From: Plasmopara viticola
Taxonomy: Eukaryota > Oomycota > Peronosporomycetes > Peronosporales > Peronosporaceae
Reading direction: 5' to 3'
DNA: 64,000 bases
Assembly (NCBI GenBank): GCA_001695595.3
Contig: MBPM02000002.1
Span: forward strand, 186,001 to 250,000
The notes below the pieces were generated by a model that worked only from the letters and a program-made list of their open reading frames with translations, was not told where the DNA came from and did not search any database. Positions 12,920 to 22,766 of the stretch are shown one piece after another (positions within the stretch are counted from its first letter, which is position 1; each line of letters opens with the position of its first letter). Position numbers and translations under genes: made by a program.

Positions 12920-13193
12920 TATCCTTCATCTTAATCCTATTAATTGCTCCAGAGCAACTGTCCTTAATATGTACGAAATTGAAGCTGTCGACAAACGCTG
13001 GACAGTTGCTGCCTCGTTGCTTATTAATCATCAAAATTTTGTCATTTAATTCTGTCAATTATCAAAGTAGGGCGTCTCGCTGGCGATCCCAATTTTGACT
13101 TAAAGATTTGGGTCCTACTAATATAGTTCTACTGTAATAAATCGTCAAACCAAATATCAGGTGCCAATGCATCACCCAGCATCTTGCTTAGAG

Positions 13194-13499
13194 ATTTTTA
13201 GATACCGGAACGCACGCGCTAGGACTTAGCTGTCTCTATTGGTAGCATATCCGACCCATATTGGGACCGGGTTTCGTACCCCTCATTACACTGTAGGGCT
13301 TAATTAGGCCAGTGGGGGGTCCTCCACCCAACCCTTTTATTACCCAATCGGGTGCGAGTTGGTAGGGCAGTCACACGTGATGGCTCATCCACCTGAGTGA
13401 CCTATCTCCGGCTGCCTTAATTCAGATTTTATGGGAATCGAACGAGATGCCTCCCGGTCCTGAGTCGAGCGGCTAACCGCTCGAGCCACAGGGTCGGTT
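13194..13499 (-). mobile_element. tRNA-derived SINE with 16-bp target duplication
   Basis: The minus strand starts with a tRNA-like head. It has an A box TGGCTCGAGCGG at 13477-13488 and a B box GTTCGATTCC at 13434-13443, spaced as in a leucine- or serine-like tRNA. An unrelated body of about 240 bp follows. The whole 306-bp unit is bounded by a perfect 16-bp direct repeat, AGCATCTTGCTTAGAG, at 13178-13193 and 13500-13515. This is the classical structure of a SINE inserted by target-primed reverse transcription. It is not a functional tRNA gene. Confidence 0.85.
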
Positions 13500-13515
13500 A
13501 GCATCTTGCTTAGAG

Positions 13516-15035
13516 CAGTGGTCCTAAGGCTACCGTTAACAAGCGGGGGAGTCCTTCCGTCAGACCATTGCTGCTACCTTCATTCACACAACCGGTCTTG
13601 CACTGGAAAGTCTCAGTGATGCCAGCGACGATCGCATAGAAATTTTTGAGCTTGAATGTGAAGTTTGTCACCACGAAGTTTTCAGCTTAGTAGTGCGGAT
13701 AGTGAACTTCTGATGACGATTTTTAAGGTGGTATGACAGCCTGACAATCGAGTTTTAAGGTATGCATTCATACATATAACGGCTTTTTATCTAGGGAAAA
13801 AGCGCTTAACTTTGCCACGGTGAAGCTACTGTAATGACTGGATCAACAAAGCTTCAGCGTGGATGGGTTGAGCCCTCCTTTCCTCATTGGCATGGAGACC
13901 CATGTCCCGGAGATGGTAAAAACTTCTCCGCTAACCGTGCTCAAGGAACATGTTAAAAAAAACGAGGGTTCTGGTAGTCATCCTACCAGCGTGGGTGTAG
14001 GATCGAATATAAGTGCTACCAGATGGGACGGATCAAACCGCACCTTGCACAGAAGAGATGTGCAGAAGCTATACAGTCTTTCTCTTACGGCTCCTTCAAA
14101 AAGTAAGCCAGCTCAAAACGCTAAGCTCGGCTTTGTGTAGCGGTCTATTGCAATTAGATATCTATCTCCTTACTAGATTTTCGTACATGAACAACCTTTA
14201 ATATGTTGAATGTTGCACAATTTGAATGAAAAATTTATCTCACTTGACATATACATGCGGTCAAGTCTCACCTTTCTTTTCTCAGTAAACATGAGAAGGT
14301 GATGGCCGCTGGTAATTTCTTAAAAAGAGCTCAAACTATTACTTTTAAACACTTTATAACTTTTTCTTGATTACGATTAAAGTAAGAGCCGAGCTTCTTA
14401 AGGGACCCTCAGACCAGATTGTAGACCCCTTTCGCTACCCTACCAAAGCTCGTATTAAAATGGCACCATGACCATTTATGCTGCGGCTCAGCTGAGTGAA
14501 AGCGAGAAATTTCCCTTACTCGGCGACGCTTACATCGTGCTAATCCAGGTAAAGGGCGAATTTACTTCTCAAACCACCGTAGTGTGCAACACTGAAAGGT
14601 AGTAAATGGAGCATAATTGACTCAATGTCTCTTGAAGTCTTTTTTTTTCTTTGTCCTATTCGAGCTCGTTGTTGTCGCTATATTCTGTAGTAAACTAGCT
14701 CGATTAAAGTTTAGCACACAGCAATCGAGACCGATTTCAGTGCTTAGTACGCTTGGAAAGCTTTTGCGGAGTCTTAATAATAGCTCAATCTTGTACAGAC
14801 CGTAAGCAAAATCAACACTTAGACACCAGCTTCTTATCATCGCTTAGTACTTCATCTTCCCCATATGGTGCCATGAGTGGAAATTGATCACACAGCACCT
14901 TACACAGTGAACGCGTGCAGGGTAATATACGATGCTTCGGTGAACGATCGCATGGTCTTGAGAGGATCGACGTCTGCGATAGATTTCAACAAAAAAGCGA
15001 TTTATTTGATAAAAAATATTTTAAAATGATCCAAC
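13516..15035. other. Gene-free tract upstream of the hslU island
   Basis: No gene recognised. A 93-codon open frame at 13859-14140 has no conserved domain and sits in repeat-like surroundings. Confidence 0.4.
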
Positions 15036-15215
15036 TTATTTTTCTTGATATCTCCCATACAGCACGATTTTTATCGTGCTCGTTGCTTTCTCCGCAAACA
15101 CATTTGGGACACGAGTCAGCTGTTCTTTTACGGACGTTGGAGCTGGTATCGTTGGCGCTTGAGCTACAAGACCCGACGACTTGCTAGGCATCAACTTTGC
15201 TGTAACTTTTGTCAT
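15036..15215 (-). CDS. Possible small protein, 59 aa, divergent from hslU
   Basis: A minus-strand ATG at 15215 opens a 59-codon frame ending TAA at 15036. The protein is basic and Ala/Val/Thr-rich (starts MTKVTAKLMPSKSSGLVAQA, ends VLYGRYQEK) with a helix-prone Lys/Ala N-terminus. That would suit a small mitochondrial or ribosomal protein, though I recognise no family. It starts 117 bp from the hslU start in divergent orientation, the layout seen elsewhere in this window. The reading frame looks less random than its neighbours, but the length is marginal and it could also be an exon of a longer gene. Confidence 0.35.
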   Translation of the reverse strand: MTKVTAKLMPSKSSGLVAQAPTIPAPTSVKEQLTRVPNVFAEKATSTIKIVLYGRYQEK

Positions 15216-15332
15216 CTTTTCGGCTAAAAAACTAGCCTTCTTTTCTAGTATGTAAACTACGTAGGCATAGTGTAGCAGCCAAATAACATTTGAGGGGACA
15301 AAAGTGGTAAAAGAAACAGAGCCTTATAAAGG

Positions 15333-16874
15333 ATGCGGCGAGTTGTGCACTCACACGCGTTCAAGCGCTATACGCACCGAACGCAGCCCATAATGGCTTT
15401 CCGCGCCGCTTCAAGCTCTCAATTTCAACGTCATGCATTATTCCAGCCCACACAGACGCTCCTTGCCTTCTCCACGGCCGCACCCAAAGCCTCGGAGGAG
15501 GATGCCCGTGTCCAAATGTCAGTGATTGATGAGACTCCGACCGAGGAGGTAGACAAAAACGACATTGGACGCAAGCTCAAACCTCGTGAGGTTGTGGAGC
15601 AGCTGAACAAGTATATTGTGGGCCAGGCGGACGCCAAGCGCGCCGTGGCCATCGCGCTGCGCAACCGCTGGCGTCGTCAGAAGATTTCAGACGAGTTGCG
15701 CCAGGAGGTGAGCCCAAAGAATATTCTCATGATTGGCCCTACAGGCTGTGGCAAGACAGAGATTGCACGTCGACTAGCTAAGCTCTCCGAGGCCCCGTTT
15801 GTGAAGGTAGAGGCCACTAAGTTCACTGAGGTCGGCTTCCACGGCCGCGACGTGGACCAAATCATTCGCGATCTCGTGGAGAATGCCATCAACATGGTTA
15901 AAAAGCATCACAAAGAGCGCATGCGCAAACAAGTGCAGCACCTTGTGGAGAGTCGTATCTTGGACGTGCTCACGGGAGCAAATGTGGCCGAGCGCTCGCG
16001 TGCCACGTTTGAGCGTCTATTGCGTACTGGAGACCTCGAAGACCGTATGATTGAGTTTGACGTGCCTGTTTCCAAAAACCCTAGCGGTCAACCAATTTCC
16101 TTTGTTGGTGGTGAAGGAAAGAGTATTTCCATGGAAGTGTACGGCCGGGCTTTTGGAGAGAAAAAGATGGAGCGAAAACGCATGACGATTGCCGAGTCGC
16201 GTGGAGTATTTGAAGAGATGGAGATGGATAATGCTATTGATATGGCGGATGTCGTGCAGGAAGCAATTAATGAAACTGAGGAGAATGGGATTGTGTTTAT
16301 TGATGAAATCGATAAGATTTGCTCTAGCGGAGACTTTCGTCGTTCTTCCGATCCTAGCAGCGAAGGTGTACAACGTGATTTGCTTCCATTGATTGAAGGG
16401 AGCGTCATCTCGACGAAACATGGTAACGTAAACACCGACCACATTTTGTTTATCGGTTCGGGTGCTTTTCACTCTTCGAAGCCGTCAGATCTGTTGGCTG
16501 AGCTGCAGGGTCGCCTGCCCATTCGCGTGGAGCTTAAAGGACTTACCGAAACAGATTTGCATCGGATTCTAACAGAGCCCGTGACGAATCTTATTAAGCA
16601 GCAAACTGAGCTCATTCTGACAGAAGGAGTCACTTTGGTTTTTACGGACGACGCTGTCCGTGAGATTGCCCATGTTGCTGCTGAAATTAATCAAACGGTC
16701 GAGAACATTGGCGCTCGACGTTTGCATACTGTTGTGGAAAAGGTGGTAGAAGACATCAGCTTTGACAGTTCCGAGATGGCACCGGGTTCTACTGTTACGA
16801 TAACGAAGGACTTTGTGCTTGAGCGGGTTGGCAAACTCATGAAGACGACGGACCTCTCGAAGTTTATTTTGTAG
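15333..16874 (+). CDS. hslU: Mitochondrial HslU (ClpY) AAA+ unfoldase subunit
   Basis: A 513-aa intronless frame. Residues 1 to about 75 are rich in Arg, Ser and Ala and look like a mitochondrial presequence; the bacterial-like part starts at KLKPREVVEQLNKYIVGQ. Walker A is GPTGCGKT (135-142), Walker B is GIVFIDEIDK (about 319-328), and the C-terminus DLSKFIL matches the conserved HslU tail that docks into HslV. The pore motif is GFHG (168-171) rather than the bacterial GYVG. HslU unfolds substrates for the threonine protease HslV, presumably in the mitochondrial matrix; no hslV is in the window. A second Met at residue 21 (MAFRAAS) is an alternative start. The gene converges with LAS1, with 111 bp between stops. 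Confidence 0.95.
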   Translation: MRRVVHSHAFKRYTHRTQPIMAFRAASSSQFQRHALFQPTQTLLAFSTAAPKASEEDARVQMSVIDETPTEEVDKNDIGRKLKPREVVEQLNKYIVGQADAKRAVAIALRNRWRRQKISDELRQEVSPKNILMIGPTGCGKTEIARRLAKLSEAPFVKVEATKFTEVGFHGRDVDQIIRDLVENAINMVKKHHKERMRKQVQHLVESRILDVLTGANVAERSRATFERLLRTGDLEDRMIEFDVPVSKNPSGQPISFVGGEGKSISMEVYGRAFGEKKMERKRMTIAESRGVFEEMEMDNAIDMADVVQEAINETEENGIVFIDEIDKICSSGDFRRSSDPSSEGVQRDLLPLIEGSVISTKHGNVNTDHILFIGSGAFHSSKPSDLLAELQGRLPIRVELKGLTETDLHRILTEPVTNLIKQQTELILTEGVTLVFTDDAVREIAHVAAEINQTVENIGARRLHTVVEKVVEDISFDSSEMAPGSTVTITKDFVLERVGKLMKTTDLSKFIL

Positions 16875-16985
16875 ACTCACAGATCAACCGAGCTTCTTTT
16901 TTCCACATTTTTACTCGACCGAAATATGAAATAGTGAAATAAAGGGCTGCTGATGTTATTGCTCTCTACTAGCTTGCTCTCTTAT

Positions 16986-18569
16986 CTACCAAATTTCAAT
17001 CTCCTCCTGAATACGTTGGAGTTCTTGTTTTGGAAGGACTGTAGTGCTATCACCTTGTCGAAGGCCTTCGCGTGCGATCGTAGCCTGCAACTCAAGCGTG
17101 TGCTGAATCGCAGTATCGTACGCCATATCCCAGTCCTCCATAAGCGCATCCATAGCCAGCTCAGCATCGACATCGTTTATCATGTTAAGATCCGATTCCT
17201 CGTCGTCATTGGCCACAAAGGTCGTGCTGTCTGGCATCAGTATGTCATCATCAAGTGAGTATTCGCACAATTGACGCTGGCTGGGAAAATTGTGACATGT
17301 GTAGCCATAGCGAAGCCCAAGGGGACTTATAACCCATGCAGGCAGCTCTACCCATCCCTCTTTTAAATTTTCCACCAAACTAGTAGCAATTGCTGCTTCA
17401 ATGGCTAGCGTTGAGTGGTTTCTGATACCCTTACTTGACCTTAAAGCACTCAGCAAACGATTGAGCAGGTCCGTACGAATATTTGCTGCGTCTTGAGCCT
17501 TCATTTCTTCTCCAAGTACGAGCATTTCGGCCCCGCATTGGCATAAATCTTCAACCGGAGCGATCGGAAGCTTCAGCCTCTCGCGATATTCACTGCTTAC
17601 CATAAATTTGATCCACAACAGCGTCATATCCACTTCATTCTGACCGTGAATTTCGTCGTCTTCCGTCTCCTTGACCTGATCTGCTTCATTTAGTCTTGTT
17701 CGACAAGAATTTTGTGGACAAATCGCCTTAAACACTTTCCAACACAATTTCGCAAGCAACGAGGCACTAAAGCTCCTCCACATTGGCTGCAAATTTAAAA
17801 ACAGAGCAATAAACGCCTCCTTTTGAAATATCGTCATCGCATTCTGCTTTTTCGGCGGAAGAGATCCGAAGAACAAAAGCCCAGTCCGAGCTACGCGCTC
17901 GCTGTACTGCTTTCCATCAACAAGCAATGGTATGACGACATTACGAAGAGTATCTGCATCCAGCACTAAATTGCAAGCCTTCTGGGTTGATTCCTTGCTA
18001 TTGCCAAGTGTTTGCACTAGATGCGGAAGCTGCTGAAAGAGCCATTGCGCCACTTGATGCACCTGGCCTTGAATTAAAGATTCCTGGGCGTTCCAATAAT
18101 TAGCGCGCAGCCAAGCGAGTAAATGGCGAGCAGCAAAGCGAAGTACGGGCAGTGACGGCAGCTGGTTGTGCGTCGACTCGTGGCGTAAATCCACAACCCA
18201 AAGCGGGATGCCAATGCGTTGCGCCAATGTACTAACGGCCAAGGCATAGGCGCCCTTCTGCGAGCCATCGACCAGGCCGTTCACGCATCGTACAATGACG
18301 TTTGCGTAGAGTAGCGTCAGCTCCATATGCGAACGCGAGCTTACACCAACTGCATGGTGGTGATGCTGCGCCAAGGTTTCATGAAGCTGCAGTTCGATGA
18401 GTTGCGCTGTGGCGTTGATGGCCACAGGGAGCTGTGCACGACTGCGCCACGCAGCTACGCGGGAGACAGATTGTTGCTGTGCAAACGAATCGGTACTGAA
18501 TAATCCCACGAGTACTTCTTGCCATGCCACCCAGTCAAGCCATGGCACAGCATTTTTACGTCCACTCAT
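16986..18569 (-). CDS. LAS1: Las1-like pre-rRNA (ITS2) endoribonuclease
   Basis: A 527-aa intronless protein. The N-terminus carries the Las1 signature: VPWLDWVAWQEVLVGLFS, then VSRVAAWRSRAQLPVAINAT, NVIVRCVNGLVD, and WVVDLRHESTHNQLPSL. The last contains the HEPN nuclease motif R-x4-H (R129 to H134), followed by VLRFAARHLLAWLRANYW. Las1 cleaves ITS2 in the nucleolus during 60S subunit maturation, in complex with the Grc3 kinase. The C-terminal half is divergent; it has an acidic patch and ends with a short region (GLRQGDSTTVLPKQELQRIQ) that could correspond to the Grc3-binding tail (inference). It runs in tandem with the PX gene, 87 bp downstream of that gene's stop. Confidence 0.9.
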   Translation of the reverse strand: MSGRKNAVPWLDWVAWQEVLVGLFSTDSFAQQQSVSRVAAWRSRAQLPVAINATAQLIELQLHETLAQHHHHAVGVSSRSHMELTLLYANVIVRCVNGLVDGSQKGAYALAVSTLAQRIGIPLWVVDLRHESTHNQLPSLPVLRFAARHLLAWLRANYWNAQESLIQGQVHQVAQWLFQQLPHLVQTLGNSKESTQKACNLVLDADTLRNVVIPLLVDGKQYSERVARTGLLFFGSLPPKKQNAMTIFQKEAFIALFLNLQPMWRSFSASLLAKLCWKVFKAICPQNSCRTRLNEADQVKETEDDEIHGQNEVDMTLLWIKFMVSSEYRERLKLPIAPVEDLCQCGAEMLVLGEEMKAQDAANIRTDLLNRLLSALRSSKGIRNHSTLAIEAAIATSLVENLKEGWVELPAWVISPLGLRYGYTCHNFPSQRQLCEYSLDDDILMPDSTTFVANDDEESDLNMINDVDAELAMDALMEDWDMAYDTAIQHTLELQATIAREGLRQGDSTTVLPKQELQRIQEEIEIW

Positions 18570-18656
18570 TTAATACCAGGGTAAAAAAATCTAGCGACAA
18601 CTTAAGTAATTTACTATAGGTTATGCCTTATCGACGAAACGTGGCCTCAAAAGGCG

Positions 18657-19547
18657 TTAGCGATCCGTACATACTGACAAAATTGTCGAAGACAGTTCTT
18701 TACTGCAATAGCAGTGATGCCAGCTCTTTTCGCAGCGACTGCATCGACTAGTGTCGCTGTCTATCGAGTCACTATGACGCTCGTGCGTAGGACTCTTGTC
18801 GTCGCTCGGTGCGACGACGTTCAAAGGGTAAACGCTGTCTTGGTCACTGTTGCAATAGCAATGCGTCCACTTTTGCAGGCAAAGATGGCAAGTGTCCGTT
18901 CCGACCTGACGCTGGTTCCGTGGTAGTTCAGACTGGCTGCTTTGGTTCCGATGCGACGAAAATACCAGACTCTTTGTGCGAAGATATGCGGCCTTAATCT
19001 GCTGTTGACGCTTCTCTTCCATAGCCTGCAAAATCTCCAGTGGGCGCTGCTTTGACGCCATACTCGGGAACAGTGTCTTCGGCTGCTCCATCTGCAAAAA
19101 GGACTTGATGATGCAGTTTTGAATGTTCTCACAAGCCTGTGAGCAGTTTTCAAACCTACGAGCCATAATGCAAAGCAGCACGTGCCTCAGAAAGAGTCCA
19201 AGACTGTCCATGCGCTCTTTAACGACAGCCGCGCGACTTGAGCGCAGCAGCCGTCGGCGCGGAAACGGGTAGTCAGCAATCTGTTGAACGTATTGCTCGC
19301 AAAAGCCACAATGACCCCAGGACACGAGCTCCATCAATTCCTTGCGTAGTTTAAAAAAGTCCGAGTAGCGCCTCCGCACAACGCACTTGCCTCCAGTCGT
19401 GACGTTGCGCACGAAGACCGTGTAGATTGTGTACTTATGGCCCTTAACGTGTAGCTTGGAACCATCTTCATACGGGCCTAGCGTGTTGCCACTCTCAATC
19501 TCTTTCGAGGCCGTGATCACGACCGAGATGGAGTCTTCATCTATCAT
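18657..19547 (-). CDS. PX-domain protein with twin Cys/His motifs
   Basis: A 296-aa intronless protein. Residues about 5-150 form a PX (phosphoinositide-binding) domain: YTIYTVFVRNVTTGGKCVVR, then RRYSDFFKLRKEL, then ADYPFPRRRLLRSS and a helix ending LFLRHVLLCI. The conserved RRYSDF, the Pro-rich loop and the later basic residues are those that contact PtdIns3P in sorting-nexin-type PX domains. The C-terminal part is unusual, with two copies of a C-x2-C-x4/5-HCYC motif: CHLCLQKWTHCYC and CSRCEKSWHHCYC, about 50 residues apart. These look like paired metal-binding knuckles, though I do not recognise the family. An endosomal or membrane-trafficking role is inferred from the PX domain only. Confidence 0.85.
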   Translation of the reverse strand: MIDEDSISVVITASKEIESGNTLGPYEDGSKLHVKGHKYTIYTVFVRNVTTGGKCVVRRRYSDFFKLRKELMELVSWGHCGFCEQYVQQIADYPFPRRRLLRSSRAAVVKERMDSLGLFLRHVLLCIMARRFENCSQACENIQNCIIKSFLQMEQPKTLFPSMASKQRPLEILQAMEEKRQQQIKAAYLRTKSLVFSSHRNQSSQSELPRNQRQVGTDTCHLCLQKWTHCYCNSDQDSVYPLNVVAPSDDKSPTHERHSDSIDSDTSRCSRCEKSWHHCYCSKELSSTILSVCTDR

Positions 19548-19852
19548 CTTGAACTAAACAAAGTGTAGAGTGTTAAGAGTAGAGACGTTCCGGAAGGACA
19601 AGACGAGGCTCAAACACGCCGAGGAATTGCTGTGCGACCAGCAGAATCTGAAATGATTGACAAAATTGTGCGCAGTCACCAGTTCAATCGATCGGCGAGG
19701 CTTTCTCGCGCTGACCTCGTCCTCGTTCTTCGACTACACGACAGACGGTGGGAAAAACAGAAGCATTCTCGTATACAGTACAAGATGTTGGTGCCTCTCG
19801 AAACATATGATGGATACTGTCGTGTTTTTTCAGATTTTAGTACTTCATTCAT

Positions 19853-19911
19853 CCGCAAGTAACTGAAAAGGAGCTTACAAGACTACTTAGCTCCTTTTCA
19901 GTTACTTGCGG
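19853..19911. repeat. Perfect 23-bp inverted repeat (hairpin)
   Basis: The left arm at 19853-19875 (CCGCAAGTAACTGAAAAGGA plus GCT) and the right arm at 19889-19911 are perfect reverse complements around a 13-nt spacer (19876-19888). No gene end is obvious within 300 bp on either side, so a terminator role is unsupported. It could be the tip of an inverted duplication or a transposon footprint. Confidence 0.9.
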
Positions 19912-21764
19912 CTGGATCGGCAAAAGCAGCCATCTGAGTCAAGTCGCAGAAAGAAGCTCAAACTTCTTTCTCTTCTTGACCTTCGAGCCACAGTATTGAT
20001 ATATACCTTCCCTTTGTACCGTCACAATGCATCAGATCATGTCTCGAGGTCTGCGTTACTCATAAGGTGTGCGGCGAATATTGAAGTGTCCCTGCGCTTA
20101 TGATATCATTCTCAGCTTTACCATATGGAGCCTTGAGCAATACCTTCCTCCCACTGGCCGTCTTTAAAACTCCAACGCATACTTTAACCACATTATAAAA
20201 GATGCCCTGTCGATTCATTGTCGTCGAGCGCGGTATGTCGCTTGTGTAAGTCCAGATTGCCGTCCCGAGATCGATCGCCGGGTAGTGGCCTGCAAACCGT
20301 CTCGAACTCTTGTGGTGACGACAAAGAACACGAACGTCACCCTCCATGATCGAGAGCGGTCAATCGACGGCGAGATTGTTTGCTCGACGCAACATTCCAA
20401 AATTTCAGTCTCGCTCCCAAATCATATTCGTGCAAAGTGACGAAGGCTTGAATGAGGCAGACTACATATGCAATCCACCTCCTGGGGTGATGAAGAGTCG
20501 GCTGTGCTTGGTCAAAGAAAATTCACGTTGACCGTGAGAAAAAAAGAGACGACATCTGCTGAGTGATCAGGAGCAAGAGAAGCCAAAAAAGCTACACCGT
20601 GGCACAACCGGAGCGGCTTTATTGAAAGCAACCGAATTTAAGCGGCTACTCAAACATCGAGTCTACTGTCTAGAGTATCAGACGGTTACGATTGTCTTAT
20701 TAACTGAATCACGACACATAATTGCAACTCTGCAAACGTACTTTTTCAATATGATGCACCTGGTGACGGTGCACAATGTAAAGGTGCTAGAGTTTACGCT
20801 TGAGCGGACGGCCGAATTCAGTTAAGAATTCAGAACTATACGAAGAGCCGGACATCCTTGAGAAGTGCCGATTGTAAAAAAGACTTTGTGACGCAAAACA
20901 AGGAGAAAGCAAATTACAAACAAGGTAAAATGCAACCACTATTGTCTCAAGAACTTCACACCAACTGTTCGATATATTCGCATACTGATCCAGCCGTCTA
21001 TGCAGTTTATCTGCGCTGTCAGCACTGGCGGGCCCTATACATCCGCTATCGTGACCAGCTCTGAACTTACTGTGCTATGTATAATTGCCGCGGTCAGTGC
21101 TCATTGCTGCTGCACCATCGTTATCTGTACGTAAGGCAATTATTGGCGCCGGATGTGAATGCACATCTAATAAGCCCTGGTCGTGATTTTCTTAAAATAC
21201 AATGCCGTTCTAACTTACATATAGCCTGAACCATTTTAGCCGAGTAACCTGATTTCCCAGTCTGTCAAAGGGATTTTTATGCGCGCAAGAGCTTCCATCG
21301 CAGTGCGTCAGCTTCTTTTGCGCTATCTGTGCATTGGTACTCTCAGACACTCCTCAGTATGCTCCACTCTCTCGTGTCAAAGTAATTGTCAAGCACGCCA
21401 TCATTATAGCGATGGCGTTGGGGCGCTTGTCATACGCAAAAAATATATCATGTGTATGCTCGTAGCCAAAGCAGCCAATGATTGGAGTTTCATGCGCCTC
21501 TATCAAGCCCGAGATTATTGTTGAGCTGCAATAACTTGCCCTTACAACTTTATCAGATAGTAGCGACATCCTATAATATCGAATGGGTGCGACATGCTCT
21601 ATCTTTCCCACTCCTTCAGCTTTTTAAGAAAACATACAGAAGGAGGTCATGGGCAAAAACGCGTTAGGCTGAGGTCATTACTGTGATTGAGGCATATAGC
21701 CGTTTAATGTCACAGCAGTACCTCTTCTCACGCGGACAAGACATATACAACCGGCCTTTCGAGT
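19912..21764. other. Gene-poor tract, possible decayed gene on the minus strand
   Basis: No intact gene. The minus strand at about 20060-20347 holds a 95-codon frame (DLGTAIWTYTSDIPRSTTMN, then GIFYNVVKVCVGVLKTASG) whose composition looks protein-like. Frames on either side are broken by stops. It may be the remnant of a larger gene, but I cannot name a family. Confidence 0.25.
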
Positions 21765-21776
21765 GCCGAAACGCCA

Positions 21777-22072
21777 TGTAATGTATTACGTTATCGCGTT
21801 GCCAAGTTATGCACGTGCTAGGCTCAGTCTGGCTAGTCCACGGCATAGAGTGGTGTCCGCATACGTCGAGTCTCGTTCGGCGGGCAGTGCAGCCAGCACC
21901 GAGGTCTTAAGGGTCTTCCATTAGTTTGTTTATCTCTGACTTGGTAAGAGCCCAGGTGGCGCTCTGGTGCTGGAGACCGTCGCGTCGAGGGTGAGACTCA
22001 TTAGAGACCTGCAGATGCCCGAGAGCACCTGCCCGAAGCGCGCGAGCATTTAGCCCCCGCGCTTGGAAGGAG
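21777..22072 (-). mobile_element. SINE-like retroposon, copy 3, 5'-truncated, 12-bp target duplication
   Basis: The minus-oriented copy lacks the first 20-25 bp of the family and begins within the CCTCCTTCC block. It is flanked by a perfect 12-bp direct repeat, GCCGAAACGCCA, at 21765-21776 and 22073-22084. The 3' tail is ATACATTACA. A 5' truncation with an exact duplication is the signature of insertion by target-primed reverse transcription. Confidence 0.9.
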
Positions 22073-22084
22073 GCCGAAACGCCA

Positions 22085-22766
22085 CACCGACCACAAAAAA
22101 TATAAACGTGACCAATGAAACCTCTTTGAAGGTGTCCCATTGGCGCATGACGTTGTGCAGTCAAGACGTCAGACTGCTCCGGATGTGCAATTGCTTATCT
22201 CATATTCTGTCGTGGTGTTGTAAATACGATGGCATATGGCATAACGTTCTGCACAATATTTTGCTTAAAAAACCATCAGGCTTCGAAAATACGCGCCAAG
22301 GACCTTAAATACAGCATATCGGAAGTTCGCGCGGACCAGCAAGCAGGGAACAGCTCGCATAACGAAAATTTTAGTATTCGAAAGTATAAGTGCAAGGTGA
22401 AGCAATACTTTTGATAGCAGAATTATGATATTAGTATCCGTTATTCTTTTGGAAAACTGTTTTTGAGGAGATCGTCAAACGACATTGGAAAGGAGGAAGA
22501 CAAAGTCGCGCAAGGCTTCAGCGCCGAGTGTCTTTTCCCTTGCCGAAAAATAGTATTGCATTACCAGAGCGCAGTGAGATACCGTTTTAATTACCTTTTA
22601 GATATCTTGGATTCAGCAACATCGTTAACTTAAGATCGCCAAATTCTATTTCAAGAGTAATTCAAATTACGAACACATTTCTTGAGTAACAAAGTGTCAC
22701 ATCGTCGTCACCAACAATTTCAGTCTATTAGGCTGTGAATACCTCGTAAGTAAAGTGCATTTATTC
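22085..22766. other. Intergenic tract downstream of the REI1-like gene
   Basis: AT-rich and without a recognisable gene. It contains the 3' flank of the REI1-like gene. Confidence 0.4.

Noticed and set aside
12384..13058. 224-codon minus-strand open frame
   Set aside because: It runs through SINE-like copy 2 and both of its target duplications. The central part is shared with three other repeat copies, so it is not a gene.
13434..13499. tRNA gene on the minus strand
   Set aside because: It has Pol III boxes but sits at the edge of a 306-bp unit with a 16-bp duplication, and the stems are imperfect. A SINE head is the better reading.
16017..16472. 151-codon minus-strand frame inside hslU
   Set aside because: Antisense shadow of a strongly conserved gene.
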